DNA of 64,000 bases from Diphasiastrum complanatum (GCA_029204225.1 CM055107.1:1300128-1364127), one strand, 5' to 3'. Shown: positions 20,641-32,735, counted from the stretch's first letter. The notes: a model not told the origin generated them from the letters alone. Numbers and translations are program-made.

Positions 20641-22235
20641 ATTTCGATTAAAAAATACTCATGAGACAACATATAAGATATCAAAGATTCGAAAAAAATT
20701 AGTAATGAGTATCCACAATACTATTACAAACTGGAATTTTTCCTTAGAAGTATAGAATATCTTATCCCGAATGATATAAATATTACCTCTCAATGATCAA
20801 CTATCAATAGAGACTAACATTAGAGTTCAAGAAACCTAAATTTCGAGCCATATTAAAAAAATTTATACGGAAGTACAGTTTCATATAACTATAACAGTCC
20901 TTCAGAACAGAGTTCTACACTGGAAGGAATTATATGAATCTCAATCCAATTGTCATGTATTTAAGAAATTTCTAAAGAGTAGAGGTCTAATATAAAAGAG
21001 AAATAGTTTTAAGGGCTTCCATATTTTATAATTAATGAGATACCATTTAGGGATCGATCTATATCTCATAATTCTCAAAATACCATAAACAAAAACCAAT
21101 GGACTCTGTTAGTATTACCATTACAGCAGTCACTAACCATCAGTCTACAGATCATTCTACCCAAGAAATCTCCTTTAGAATCACTGATGTGCCATACCAC
21201 CAGTTTTTCCTCCAAGAATCCTCTACATCCAGATCTGTTTTGCCCAAAAAGTCAAAAAGACTATTTGGCTATCCTATACCCAGATATAGCAAAATCACAA
21301 CCAATTCCAAGAGATACTTCTAACCATTGCAATCCCTCATGCCCCTTAAGCGATACTCAAAGAATACCACTCTGCATTGTACCCTGACATGGACGAGACG
21401 AGATGTATCGTTCAAGTACAGCTGAAATGTTGCGAGTGTGTTCTCCAATCCAAAAGGAACATGGATCTCAACAAAGCCGAATATTATATTGTCCTAGATA
21501 TCCAATATCTATTTCAGAATCGGTAAAAAGAACTTAATTCTTTTACATGTTAGAATTCCTCTTGGTTGTTACAATCATTATAAAAAAATACTTTATAATA
21601 GGAAAGGATATGAATTACTAGATTCCTGTATAGAACACCTTCCAGTTGCTTTACTTTGCAAGATCCAAATCTAATTGCAAAACAACGATGGTTCCATAAA
21701 TGGATTACTAATCTAGCCACACTTTTCTCTTAGAATCATCGAATTCTCGAAATCCTGATTCACACTGGGGAAAATGAATCCAAATTTTTAGAGGCAGTCT
21801 TCTTAAATATTCTCAATTAATTCTCACTTGCGATTAGTTATACTTCAGGAATTGAATGTAAATAAAATAAGTGGATCACTAAGACCACCAATCATCTACA
21901 TCTCAGACTTCCACCCTTTTGCCCCTTCCAAAAATGGTCCAAGTTAAAAAAAAATCCCAAATTTGTACTAGGAAAAAGTTCAATTTGGTATCAGTAACTT
22001 TAACACTAATCATCCTGACAGTTTTACATTATTCTTCGTCCTTATTGATCCCTAAAACAAGAAATGCTCCTTAATTGACATATTCACAAAATCTTCAACT
22101 AAAAGTGAAGGTTACATTGATCTTAAAGAACTAACTAATTCCAACACATTAAAATCATTCACTATATAAGTCATTTTTGTTTAATCAATAACCAATGAAT
22201 TTGAACAAATCAAAAACGTCCCTGGTTTCTTCAAA

Positions 22236-22630
22236 TTTTACGTAAATTGGGATTTTCAAATTCCATTCAATATGGACCTAAACTATGAAAATTGATCAAA
22301 CATCGACTTGACAGTTTCACAATTACCATCACATATTGGAAGGATTCTGAAACATCCAGCATGCATCTGACATGACATGCAGTGATTTCAATAAAAAAAA
22401 ATCAATTTTTACATAAATTGCCAAGAGACTAGGAAATTAGCACTGGGATTTTTGAAATTCATTCGAAATGGACCAACTATGAAAATCAATTAGGAAGATC
22501 GATCTATCAAATTCACAAGCACTGTCACATATCGAAATCGTTTCGAAACATTCTGCATGCAACAAACTTGACATGCACTGAATTTTTCGAAAAACAAAAA
22601 AGTTCCCATAATTAGCCTAGCCACTAGGAA
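22236..22630. repeat. Degenerate ~200-bp tandem repeat
   Basis: Two units share TGGGATTTT, AATTC/CATTC..AATATGGAC-like, CTATGAAAAT, ACATAT and GACATGCA blocks in order, offset by about 200 bp. A related block occurs in reverse at about 61420-61600. Confidence 0.55.
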
Positions 22631-22849
22631 ATCTGCTTTTTGATTTAGAATTGTCAAAAATAGCTTCATGCAAGAATTCATCTGATCAATCTACTGATTA
22701 CACATGCAACATGCTCCAAGCATGCAGACAGGTCTATTCATACAGTTGTATCAACAGAGAATCACTACACTGAGTTACAAGCATGCATGCAAAAATTTTG
22801 CAAATTTGAAATCTTATGATTCGTCAATTATAATTTATCAAATTTCTTT

Positions 22850-23010
22850 TTAAAATGGGGAGAAGAAAAGATAGGAATAAGACTTTCAAGGAATCAACCA
22901 TTTGCATAGATTTTTGAATAAAATTCCAATATGTGTGCAAAGGTAGAACTATCTAGTTTGAAATAGAGGAACTCTCTAAGTGATTATTTTTAATAATCTG
23001 GAACTAGAGG
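22850..23010 (-). repeat. Inverted repeat arm, right
   Basis: Contains GCAAAGGTAGAACTATC and ends TTTTAATAATCTGGAA, matching the left arm base for base over most of its length. Confidence 0.85.
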
Positions 23011-25305
23011 AGTTTTGGGGATATTGAGCTGTGAGATATTCATGAATATGGAAATCAGTGGTAAAGATTAAATTAAGGTTCACTGATTGTTACCAACTAT
23101 CATTTTGTTATGGATTGGATCAGTGGAAGAAAGCTTTAATCTTAACTCTATGTCCAAAGATGTTTGTATAAGTTAGCCTAATCTTGGTTTGTACCCTAAG
23201 ATCTGATGTAGGCTGATTGATTGAGGGAATTTTGTTAATAAGAGTTAGATGGTTGGAAAACTTCTGATGTGGAGTTATTCACTTCAAAGATTTCCTAGAT
23301 TATATGTTATTTACTCATGAGAAATAGAGTTCTTTTGTAGCTGAGTTGCAAGATTCTCAGAGAGTTATGTGAGTAGCATATGCAGATTATGGATATTCCC
23401 AGTTTATAGCCTATGTTTATGTATAGGAACATACATCTTAATCTTGTGGATCTACTCTGTGTTTCCTATGTACTGAGTTTATATCGTATACTTAAACTAG
23501 TCAGTGTGCATAGACATATAAAACAAGTAATGTGAGGAACAATTACTTGCAGGTTAATGTCTCTTTCTGTGGAAAGTATAATTTATTAACTTATTTATGG
23601 TTTAGAAGAAGATCTAAATGTGGTGTTATACATGTATAATTGAGATCTGCACCTAGACATTTAAGATTTCCGAATCATTTACAATTGACTTGAGTAATTG
23701 GATTACTCTTGATTAGAAGTTAATTGGATAAATAAGCAGTGTGAAGAGATTTCACCGGGAACTGTTTATTTTGATCTATATTTCTTATAAGACACATGAT
23801 TGTGAGTCATCTAGATTCATCTATGAGAATTGTGTGCATAGAATATAGAGGATTCTTGATATAGAATATTTCTTGAAGGAGAAATATCCTATATTATTGA
23901 CTATATCCCAATGAGCTCATATTGGATGACAGAGTCTAACTAATGTCAAGGATAACCGTTGAACAGAACTTTGTAATCTCTAGATGTGGTTCTAGGTGAT
24001 TGTATAAAGTTTATATTGTTAAAGACAAATGTTATAATGGTCTTTAATTACTAGGTTGATTGTAGAATTTGGAACTCATAATCTGGTTAAGAATCTGGTT
24101 GAAAAATATTCTTGAAATCCAGTAATTTTCCTTGTAAAAAAGATTTTAGAATGTTCTTTATATCTCCTAAGTGGTATGTTGTGCATATACTCCAGTATCT
24201 CTCAATGATCAAGTATGGTTTTGAAATCTGATAAATTATGATTGACAAATCATAAGATTCTAAATGTTTATGATTGACGGATCATAAATTGATACTTAAA
24301 GGTCATTAGATGATTATATGAAAATATGATGATTCTTAAGATAGTGAGCAATTCTTGATCAATTGGTTGAGTCAAAAATTTAGATATGTTATTTGAACTT
24401 TAAATTTGTGTTCAAACTTGAGATTGTTAGGATCTCATAGGCATTTCCATTAAGTATTTGTTTACTTATGAGGAATTTGCTTACCTTTACAGATTGTAGT
24501 CAAGGAATGCTTGTGTACTGTTTTTCAGCCTAAAATCTCCGGTTAATTAGGAGCAGTTAAGTCTATCAAGATTGAATGGTTGCTATTCTCTAGCATGTGA
24601 TGCTAGGGATAGAGCACTTAACTCAAGAGAGTATCTAGGGTACTCAGGACTGAGTTAAAGTCATTTTTACCTTGATGAATCTCCTAAGAGATTTTGGTGG
24701 GATGTGTTTTGTACCTTAGTTTCTGAAAAAATTCTAAGTGTATTTGTACCAAAAAGCGTTTATGACAGGTCTACAAGTAATTGTGGATAGTCTTGGACTA
24801 TAATTGTTTTGAATCTTTAATATTTGAATATTGATCTCTAATGTAAGGTGAGAACTCACCTAGTGATTCATGTAAATTGAGGTTACATGAAGGTGATGTT
24901 ATTAGATTGGAGAGAATCAAACCCAATAGGGAAATTTATCTTTTAGTGTACTTTTAAAGATCAATATAGTATTTCAGTGTAGAGATAGATAATTTGAGAA
25001 TTATTCTATCTCTAAGTACTTATTTGATATTGAAGTCAGACTAAAAATTGATTTTCGGGGTAAAAGTGAAAGTTAAATGATTGATTTGTTAGCTTTTAAA
25101 CTTAATCTTCAGGTTTGGTCGACTGCTATCCAGTGTATCATGTAAATCTACTTTATATGATGATGACAGTTAGTTGTATTGAATATTTTACCCATTTGAA
25201 GGATTTATCGCTCAATGTACCTTTGAACCCTGAACGAGTACTCAGGATCAAAGATAAACAATTGAGAAATCGTTCTATCTCTGTGTGCTTGCTTAGATTG
25301 GTTGG

Positions 25306-25548
25306 TCAAATTGAGGATAATGATTCATAGGATTTGTGCTTCATAAGGTATACAGTAGTCCTTCTTGAATAGTCATCGATAAATATAATAAAGAATTTTG
25401 CACCAAGTAATGATGGTGTCTCCATCGGGCCACATATATCAGTATGCACAACATCTAGCAAATCTTTAGACATGTTTTTTATTCGAATTAAATGGCCTTC
25501 TTGTCTGCTTTCCCATGATACATCTTTGACAGGCAGGAGGGTTAACAA
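25306..25548 (-). pseudogene. Ty1/copia integrase N-terminal core fragment
   Basis: The minus-strand frame reads DLLDVVHTDICGPMETPSLL, then AKFFIIFIDDYSRRTTVYLM. This is the first aspartate region of the integrase catalytic core (HTDICGPM...FIDDYSR). The preceding zinc-binding part is degenerate (cysteines replaced around SWESRQEGH). Both ends are truncated. Confidence 0.8.
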
Positions 25549-26279
25549 TTTGATGGTCTAGATCAAGATCCTAAGAATGGTTGTAGATATGATCAAATGA
25601 CATATGATTAAGGTGGCCAAGTATATAATGTTAAATCAATTCTTAATAATCAGGTGCAGAACTGCTTAATGAACGTACAGTCATAGAATAACAATGAGAA
25701 AGTCTATAGAGATAACCTTGCCTCTTTCCGAGTGCAAGGACTCTTTTACTTTCTAGTTAATTAAGTAGATTCAAACTTATACTCTCAAGTACTGATCATT
25801 GAACTGCAATCATCAACAAAGAAAGTGAAGTAAGAATAAAGTCTACACCTTTAGCAGTTAGTGATCAATCTCGATGTATTCGATTCCTTCTGGTTTGATT
25901 CTTTTCTCAAATAGAAGTGAGAATTCATCCAACAACAATCAAGCGTCTGAAGCTCTGCATTTTTGCGCCTCACAGACCAAAGCACTGCTTCACGCTGATG
26001 CACTCTATTTTTTATTAATCAAAGAGTGCAATATTTTCCACACACAATTGTTGTTCATTTGTGCATTATTATAGACTGTATTACGTCTTGATTCTTGCTG
26101 TTACGTTGACACACTTTTGATCCACAATTGTCCCCATTGTAAGTTTTCGCTGCTAGTATATGGATCCAGATTTTGATTATGGACCTCTATCTTTGAAACG
26201 GATTGCTCGATTCCCATCGAGATACTATGTTCTACCCTTGTGTCAGAACTCATTTCTTCTATACCACCGATTTCCAACA
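25549..26279 (+). repeat. Probable copia 5' LTR region (right edge defined)
   Basis: The sequence ends TTTCCAACA at 26279 and the initiator tRNA-Met primer site starts at the next base, so this edge is an LTR 3' end. The left TG edge was not located. No gene is visible. Confidence 0.45.
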
Positions 26280-26291
26280 TGGTATCAGAGC
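26280..26291 (+). other. Primer-binding site for initiator tRNA-Met
   Basis: TGGTATCAGAGC is the canonical copia primer site and abuts the LTR end with no spacer. Confidence 0.85.
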
Positions 26292-26423
26292 TTGTGGTTC
26301 AGTAATCTACATTTCTATGCAGGTCGCCAGTCTTGTTTCTATCAAGACATCACTTTGAAAGTGTACAGCTAGCAGTTTTTCGATATCATTGTCTCTACCA
26401 ACGATCTCGCTTTCTTCACCAGA

Positions 26424-27317
26424 ATGGATCCATCTTCTAGTTCATCTCTGATTGACAAACTCGATGGAGAGAATCACCATCTCTGGAAGTTCAAGATGAA
26501 AGTCGTACTACTTGCCAAAGAACTGTGGGACATCGTTGATGGCACAAAGGTCAAGCCTGAGGTCAATGCAAACAACATCACCAAATGGAGACAAAGAGAT
26601 GGCAAGGCATTTGCCTTGATTACTCTAAACATTAAAGACTCTCAAATCAGTCATATTCAAATTGCTCAGACCGCAAAGGATGCTTGGGACATCCTAGCAA
26701 TCCTCTATGATATCAGAGATGTTATATCCAAGTTACATTTGAGGAAGAAATTCTTTACACTAAGAATGTCTAATGCAGACAATACTTCGAGCCATCTCAA
26801 TACTTTCAAAAATCTCATGGTGCAGATGACTGCAATCGGCTCAGTCATTGAAGATTTCGATGCAGTAATGACTTTACTATCAAGTCTACCTGAAGCTTTT
26901 GAAACCTGGGTCACGGCTATCTTGACCCAACGACATCTCACTCTATCAAGGGTCATCTCGATGCTACTTCAAGAGGAGATCAGACGAAATGGATCCTCCT
27001 CCAGCTCAAGATCGGATCCTCAAGACCTATTCTCGAAGAAAAATCAGAAGTTTAGATCCAAGAGATCTACAAGGTCAGACTATTCTAACAAGAAGAGTAG
27101 CATGCATATTAAAGACTACAAAACATTGAAATACAACAATGAAAAAAAGAAGCAGTTCCAACAACAACAAGCAAATGCTGCAACTACTAGTCACTCGACC
27201 CAGCCACAAGAGAAAAATGAAGCAACCTTCATGATCAAAGTTGGAGAGCTACAGGATATCGATTTCTGGTATCTGGACTCAAGAGCAACACAACACATGA
27301 CTCACCACTATGGTTAG
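26424..27317 (+). CDS. Ty1/copia gag with start of protease
   Basis: A 297-codon frame from an ATG 133 bp after the primer site. It begins with KLDGENHHLWKFKMKVVL (the copia gag/UBN2 signature) and WRQRDGKAFALITLNI. SLPEAFETWVTAIL and the basic tail follow. The zinc knuckle expected near residue 230 is not recognisable (SMHIKDYK). The frame runs into the protease, where the active site reads YLDSRATQHMTHH. The glycine of DSGA is arginine, which should abolish activity. A stop follows at 27315. Gag may still be expressible, but the element is dead. Confidence 0.8.
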   Translation: MDPSSSSSLIDKLDGENHHLWKFKMKVVLLAKELWDIVDGTKVKPEVNANNITKWRQRDGKAFALITLNIKDSQISHIQIAQTAKDAWDILAILYDIRDVISKLHLRKKFFTLRMSNADNTSSHLNTFKNLMVQMTAIGSVIEDFDAVMTLLSSLPEAFETWVTAILTQRHLTLSRVISMLLQEEIRRNGSSSSSRSDPQDLFSKKNQKFRSKRSTRSDYSNKKSSMHIKDYKTLKYNNEKKKQFQQQQANAATTSHSTQPQEKNEATFMIKVGELQDIDFWYLDSRATQHMTHHYG

Positions 27318-28935
27318 TTCCAAGACTACAAGTCATACACCCATTGTAGAGTTGTACAATTAGGAGACAACTCATCTCATACTATCGAGGGCGAAGGAAC
27401 TGTCAGGATCGAATTTCAGAAAGGTGATGTAAAATTTCTGCCCAATATTCTTCACATTCCAATCTTACTAAAAATCTACTTTCAATAAGCAAAATCACTG
27501 ATTCTGGACAAATCTAAGCTTTCGAAATGAGATATGGCTATCTTTACAAGCTAAGCCATTGTTACTCCAACCTCTTCATACTTCAACTTTTGAATCGATT
27601 GATATGCTATGGCATTTCAGACTAGGCCATTTAAACTTCAAAATAATTCAACAAATGTCAAATCTGAATTTAGTGCAAGATCTACCATCTATTAGCAAAT
27701 TGACTTATCTTTGTGAAAGCTATATTATCAGCAAATATGCTAGAAGTCCATTCATCTTTGACTCAGTCTATTCATCTAAAAGTTAAAAAGATCTTGTACA
27801 TAGTGACATTTGTGGCCCTATGCAGACTGTTTCCACAAGAGGAGCCATTTATTTTCTAACCTTTACTGATGTCTCAAAGAACTGTTACCTACTTTCTAAA
27901 AAGCAAATTTGAAGCATTCGAATTCTTCAAACAGTTCAAGGCATCTGCTGAAACTGAGACATAGAGAAAAATCAAGGCTCTGCCCATTGATGGAAGGTGA
28001 GAATTTATCTCCAACGAATTCAAGGAGTTCTGCAAGGCAAATGGAATACACCAACAATTTACAATTAGCTATTCACCTCAGTCCAATGGTATAACTGCAA
28101 AGAAAAATCAGACACTGATAAAAAGTGCCAAGAGCCATCATGATGGCCCAAGCCTCTCTTCCAAAGAAATTCAGGGAAGAAGCTATCACGACTGTTGCCT
28201 ATCTACAAAATCAATCCATTACAAAAGCTCAAAACACCTTATGAGGTATGGACAAGATTAAAACCCTCACTCAAGCACATTCGAGTTTTTGCCAGCTCCA
28301 GAATCGAACATCAAAAAATCGATACAAACTCAGACAGTGAATCAAATCCTCAACGAGTCGAATTGTATCAAAGGATTGAAATTCAACCCAGAAGATTGAA
28401 TCGATCCAGATAGCCTTCATCCCGATTTATGGATGATCCAGCCTGTTATTTTGTGCAAGAACCGTGCACTGTATCAGAGGCAATGTCAACTCGAGATGCT
28501 AATCAATGGAATGTCGCGATGGATACTGAGAGCATCCAAGGCGATGTGGGTAGAGTTTTAGGTCCCATCTATGATATGCACATGACATATAGTTGGATAT
28601 ATCTCTCTAATTGAGAATCAGACATGGATTGTAATAGAGCTGCCACAGGATCGAGACCCGATTCCATGCAAATGGATATTCAAAGCGAAGTATGATGTTG
28701 AAGGAAAACTAAATCGATACAAGGCTAGACTGGTCGCCCAAGGTTTTTCATAGATTCCAGATCTAGATTAATCAAAGACTTTGAGCCATGTTGTTAAACA
28801 TACTTCAATTCGATTATAACTCTCCTATGCAGCTACAGCCGATCTCGAAGTCCACCAAATGGACATCCAAACAAAATTTTTGAATGGGACTATCGAAGAG
28901 GAGATCTACATGTCGCAACCAGAAAATAAGAGCTC
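27318..28935 (+). pseudogene. Ty1/copia protease, integrase and RT start, same element
   Basis: Continuing on the plus strand with several stops: VQLGDNSSHTIEGEGTV, then the GAG-pre-integrase MLWHFRLGHLNFKII, then the integrase core VHSDICGPMQTVSTRGAIYF, an FISNEFKEFCKANGI block with SYSPQSNG, and the RT start FMDDPACYFVQEP. An insertion of about 90 bp (28523-28610) separates AMDTE from ENQTWIVIELPQD. The RT then reads FKAKYDVEGKLNRYKARLVA and MDIQTKFLNGTIEEEIYMSQ. It is cut off at about 28935 by a gypsy fragment. Confidence 0.8.
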
Positions 28936-29470
28936 AAGGGTATGTTAGATTTAATGCTCAGTCTTAAAACCATTCAAATAATGAGCATCCTGAAAAAAAT
29001 GTCGGAGTTCAACTACGTTTTGTCGGACCTTCGCATGTCAAGCCATGTTAGTTTACCACTCGGGGAACTACTGCGGATTGCACCACAAGCGAAAAGCCTT
29101 CTAGCTGAATGGGCCAAAGCATATGAGGAGCCAGAAGCGCCTGAGCCCATATATTGTGCGGGCTATGATGAAACAAATAACGTCCTCCACATTGGAGCAT
29201 GATGGAAAAGTGAGGAACACAACATCACTTTACCAATCAAACACAAGAGATACGAAGACGAGGCGGTAGTGGTAGATGGAGGATCGGGTGTCAATCTGAT
29301 CTCCACTACTTTATATGAAAAATGGGGTTTACAAGGATTGAAGCCAGCAAGATTCGCCATCAAGCTAGCAGATCAATCTTGTGTGAAACCAAAAGGTGTA
29401 GTTGCAAAGTGTGAGCCTTTCAGTGTGTGGTTCCTCGGGCTCCACCATGTGAAAAGGTGGTTAATGTTGG
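28936..29470 (+). pseudogene. Ty3/gypsy aspartic protease region
   Basis: Plus-strand frames contain SLPLGELLRIAPQAKSLLAE, then YDETNNVLHIGA, a stop, and VDGGSGVNLISTTLYEKWGL. The VDGGSGVNL motif is the aspartic protease active site as found in Athila/Tat-like gypsy elements, where DTG is altered. It continues ARFAIKLADQSCVKPKGVV. The fragment stops near 29470, where gypsy gag begins on the opposite strand. Confidence 0.7.
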
Positions 29471-29474
29471 TACA

Positions 29475-30673
29475 ACCTATCATTCTGATCAGTGCGCAGT
29501 GGTGAGCCCGCTTGCGGTTCCCGTTCGACGCCGACTGGAGTTTCTGTGGGATGGTCTCTTTCTTGCTCTTTTTCCTCCGCTTGTGCTTTCTGTACCCAGT
29601 GTCTTATTTTCTGGTACTGTCTTCTCTCTTTCCTCACATTTGGATATGGCGCTGAAGTTGAGGGTTCGTCGTCAGTGACCGATGGTGGTGGTGAGGGAGC
29701 CACTTCCTTCATCTTCTGTGCTCGTGTAACAGCTAACATAGGAGCGTGGAATTGTCGACCTTCCGATGGCATCCCCCTTGGAACTGCTGGTTGCTGTATG
29801 GTAATGAGGTTAAGAGGTGCACTGGTTCAGGTTTAAATGGACAATTGTAACAGTGTCTATAACCGCATTCTTGGCAGGAGGTTGTATATTGTCCCTTTTA
29901 GGGACATTCTGCTATTCTGTTGTCATTTGCTCCAGCAGCAATTCTGAGAATAGAGCAGATGCGTTTGATGATGATGATGCAATCGAGGGAGTAGGAGTGT
30001 GGGTGGAAGGATCTTCGTCGTCAGATCCCTCATCCTCTTCCCTGATGGCATCTTCCATAGCTTCTTGCAGAGTAGCGTACTGCTCCCGTCGTTTCAGTTC
30101 TCTTCTGATGCTTCGTGGTGATCCAGCTAGGAACCACATGATCACCACATGATCGGGAGTCAGGGTTGCACTGCACTCGGATCGTAGATGTTTGACCCGT
30201 TCAATATAGTCCCGAACCCTTTCTTGTTTTCTCATCTTGACCTTGCTCAACAAGAGAAACGGGTCTTCCAGGAACCTTCTTGGTTTAAAGCGCGTAATGA
30301 GAGCCGCTTTAACCGTTTCCCAGGTGGATTTCTCTTCCTCTGACAGGTTGAAAAATCAATCCTGAGCCACTGCTAGTAAGGACATAGGGAATAGCATCAA
30401 CTTTTCTGCAAGTGTCCGTTCGCCGTAGATTTCACAAGCTTGCTCGTAGACCTGGAGGAATCGGATGGGATCTGATGATCCTTCGTATTTTGGTATTTCC
30501 ATCCGTGGTGCTCTCCGGACTGCTTGCAAGGGAGCGACAGGTATGGGTTGGCCCATTGGATCCATTGGTGCTGGTTTCGGTTCTGCCTCTTGTTGCACAG
30601 CTGCTAATCTAGGAAGGTGTAGTGTCTGATTTGCTATCCTTCGTGCTATTGATCGTCCCGATCTCAGATTCAT
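29475..30673 (-). pseudogene. Ty3/gypsy gag, copy 3
   Basis: Starts with ATG 30673 (MNLRSGRSIARR). The core reads RAPRMEIPKYEGSSDPIRFL, then LFPMSLLAVAQD and a stop at about 30356. It resumes with LLSKVKMRKQERVRDYIERV and AGSPRSIRRELKRREQYATL, ending in an acidic linker. A CCHC-type knuckle (CQECGYRHCYNC) follows in another frame at 29839-29876. Next comes a charged linker containing AVTRAQKMKE down to 29475. At least one nonsense codon and two frameshifts. Confidence 0.75.
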
Positions 30674-30689
30674 CCGATGGTGGGTTCCA

Positions 30690-31946
30690 AAGTGATTGGA
30701 TCTTGCTTATACAGTAGGATGCAGTCTGGATCTTCAAAGATCTGATCGATCTGATCGGCCGGAAGTGAATTTTAGGCCTTTTACGGTGGTTTTTCCTTGA
30801 TAACTTTTTACTCCTTGCACTGATTGACTTGATATTTTGACACTAGCTGGATCTGATGCAGATCTTTCCAATGATCCAGTCTGTGAGGGTTGGCTGTGCG
30901 AGGGTTTTTTAGCTGTTTTTGCAGGTAAAAAACTTGATATCTTTCAGATATCTGGGAAGTAACTCTTGCAAGGTTCATAGTAGCTAGATCTGGGTCAGAT
31001 CTCACTATAGAATTCTCTGCGAGAGTTAACTCTCACAAGAAGTGAAAATTTCACTGTCTGCGAGGGTTCAAAACCACGTTTTTGGCTTTACCAGATCTTC
31101 ACACTAACTCTCGCAAGCTTCATCACTGATGTAAATTGCCATTCTGAATCGATTGAGAGGGTCTGCGAGAGTTCTTACTGGAAGGATTTGCTGGATCTTC
31201 ACTTTTTAGTGATTTTTTAACACTTAAATCCAATTTTCAGGTCACTGGAATCATACTAACTCTTGCAAGCTCTTATGTGTCCTGGTCTCATTGAGATGGA
31301 ACTTCAGAATCCTCTGCGAGAGTTCTTGACCACTGGAACTAAAAATTTTGCTGTCTACGAGGGTTCACTGATACTTTCCCATCTTTTTTGCACTGGGAAC
31401 TCTCGCACAAGCACCTAGATATCAAACTAACTCTCACAAGCTTCTCTATGTCCTGGTCTCACTGAGATGGAACTTTAGAGGGCTTTGCGAGAGTTCTTAT
31501 GAAGGTTTGATTTTCTTTGGATTTTTTCAAGAGTTATTTGAATTTTTTATGATTTTTCTCTGATTTTTACAATCTGCTTGGAACTAACTCTTGCAGGCTT
31601 CTATGCAGGTCTGGGACAGTACCCTGGAGTTGTTGCCAGTCATGCAAGGGTTAATTCTCACTGCTTCTGGAGATATAAAAATCTGATGAGATTTTAAGCT
31701 CTTTTTCCCTCCAAAATACAGATTGGTGTGTTTTTTTGGATTTTTTGGCTGGTTGGTTTGGGTTTCAAGCCCTTAGAGGCTGTTCAGGGCCTCCCCTACC
31801 CTCTCACACCTCCTCCGCTAGTTGTGAACAGTCCAAACACAAAAAAGATATAGAAAAATAACTCTAAACTCCCAAAAATCTACCTAAACTACTCTAAAAA
31901 ACAAGAAAATAGCTAAAATGCAACTAAACTAGTTAGTGGAAACCTA
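30690..31946 (-). other. Gypsy leader with GCGAGRGTT repeats, copy 3
   Basis: Non-coding. Plus-strand GCGAGGGTT/GCGAGAGTT words and AACTCTCGCA complements alternate, for example at 30895, 31017, 31058, 31101, 31163, 31313, 31397 and 31483. Confidence 0.65.
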
Positions 31947-31964
31947 TCCCAGGCAACGACGCCA
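31947..31964 (-). other. Primer-binding site, tRNA-Asp type, degenerate
   Basis: The minus strand reads TGGCGTCGTTGCCTGGGA, two mismatches from the tRNA-Asp complement, one base from the LTR edge (CCCTACA). Confidence 0.7.
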
Positions 31965-32049
31965 CTGTAGGGTCGAAGATCTGTAAAGAGCTTGACCGTT
32001 AGAAAAAAAAAGCAATGGCTGAATTTGTAAAGATAGTCGCTTATTCTTC

Positions 32050-32587
32050 CAAAAGCTAGAATCAACTGATATGCTTTGGCTTTTTTAGATTAGACCATCT
32101 TAACTTCAATAATATTCAACAGATGTCGACTCAGGATCTAGTACAAGATCTGCCTTCTGTCAGCAAACCAACTTTTCCATGTGAAAGCTGTATTATCAGC
32201 AAGCATGCTAGTAGTCTGTTCATTTCCGATTTAGTTCATACTTCTAGTTATCTCACTAACATGTTGGAAAAATATGGAATGACCAACTGCAAGTCAAGTT
32301 TATTTCCACTCAACCCCGATTTGAAACTTTTGAAGGAACAATGTCCTCAAACTGAGGAAGAAAAGGAGGACATGAGACAATATCCATTTCATTCCATTAT
32401 CGACTCACTAATGTATGCAATGCTCTGCATTCGACCCAATCTTGCATACTCAATCAGCTCACTTAGCCAGTTCCTATCGAAATCAGGGCCAATCCATTGG
32501 AAAGCACTCATGAAGGTCATGAAATATGTACAAGCAACAAAACATCTGTGCATCTGTTACGGAGGCTGCAATGGACACCGACTTTAA
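32050..32587 (+). pseudogene. Copia chimera: GAG-pre-integrase joined to RNase H region
   Basis: The sequence begins with a degraded GAG-pre-integrase start (STDMLW...), then the frame from 32123 reads LVQDLPSVSKPTFPCESC and ISKHASSLFISDLVHTSS. It then jumps in frame to LTNMLEKYGMTNCKSSLFPL, the post-RT region, followed by RPNLAYSISSLSQFLSKSG and ALMKVMKYVQATKHLCICYG. Integrase and RT have been removed precisely enough to keep a 154-codon frame open. The junction is near 32247. Confidence 0.75.
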
Positions 32588-32735
32588 TTCTTTGATCAAG
32601 AATCAAACATGGACTGTAACTGAGCTACCAAAGGATCAAAATCCGATTTCATGCAAATGGATATTCAAAGCGAAGTATGATGCTGAAGGAAGATTAAATC
32701 GATACAAGGCCACCAAAGGCTTCTCCTAGATTCCA
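32560..32735 (+). pseudogene. Copia RT N-terminus placed after RNase H
   Basis: DFNSLIKNQTWTVTELPKDQ, then CKWIFKAKYDAEGRLNRY. This is RT start sequence that normally lies upstream of the RNase H region it now follows. It ends in a stop at 32727. Confidence 0.75.

Larger units (their letters stand above)
20218..25110. repeat. Long non-coding repeat region with inverted and tandem repeats
   Basis: About 4.9 kb with only short, motif-free open frames. Relatives of several of its blocks recur at 60040-63960. Inside it, 20460-20640 and 22850-23010 form a strong inverted repeat (about 90 percent identical), and 22236-22430 is repeated in tandem at about 22431-22630. It may be the remains of a non-autonomous or very old element. 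I cannot assign a class. Confidence 0.6.
29475..32020 (-). mobile_element. Ty3/gypsy element, copy 3 (gag, leader, PBS, LTR edge)
   Basis: Minus-strand order: LTR edge (31966 upward, cut near 32020 by a copia fragment), tRNA-Asp-type primer site, leader with GCGAGRGTT words, then gag with zinc knuckle and linker. It is the closest relative of copy 1 through gag and leader. Confidence 0.75.

Noticed and set aside
22200-22640. CRISPR-like regularly spaced repeats
   Set aside because: Units are about 200 bp and diverged, in a plant genome; this is an ordinary tandem repeat.
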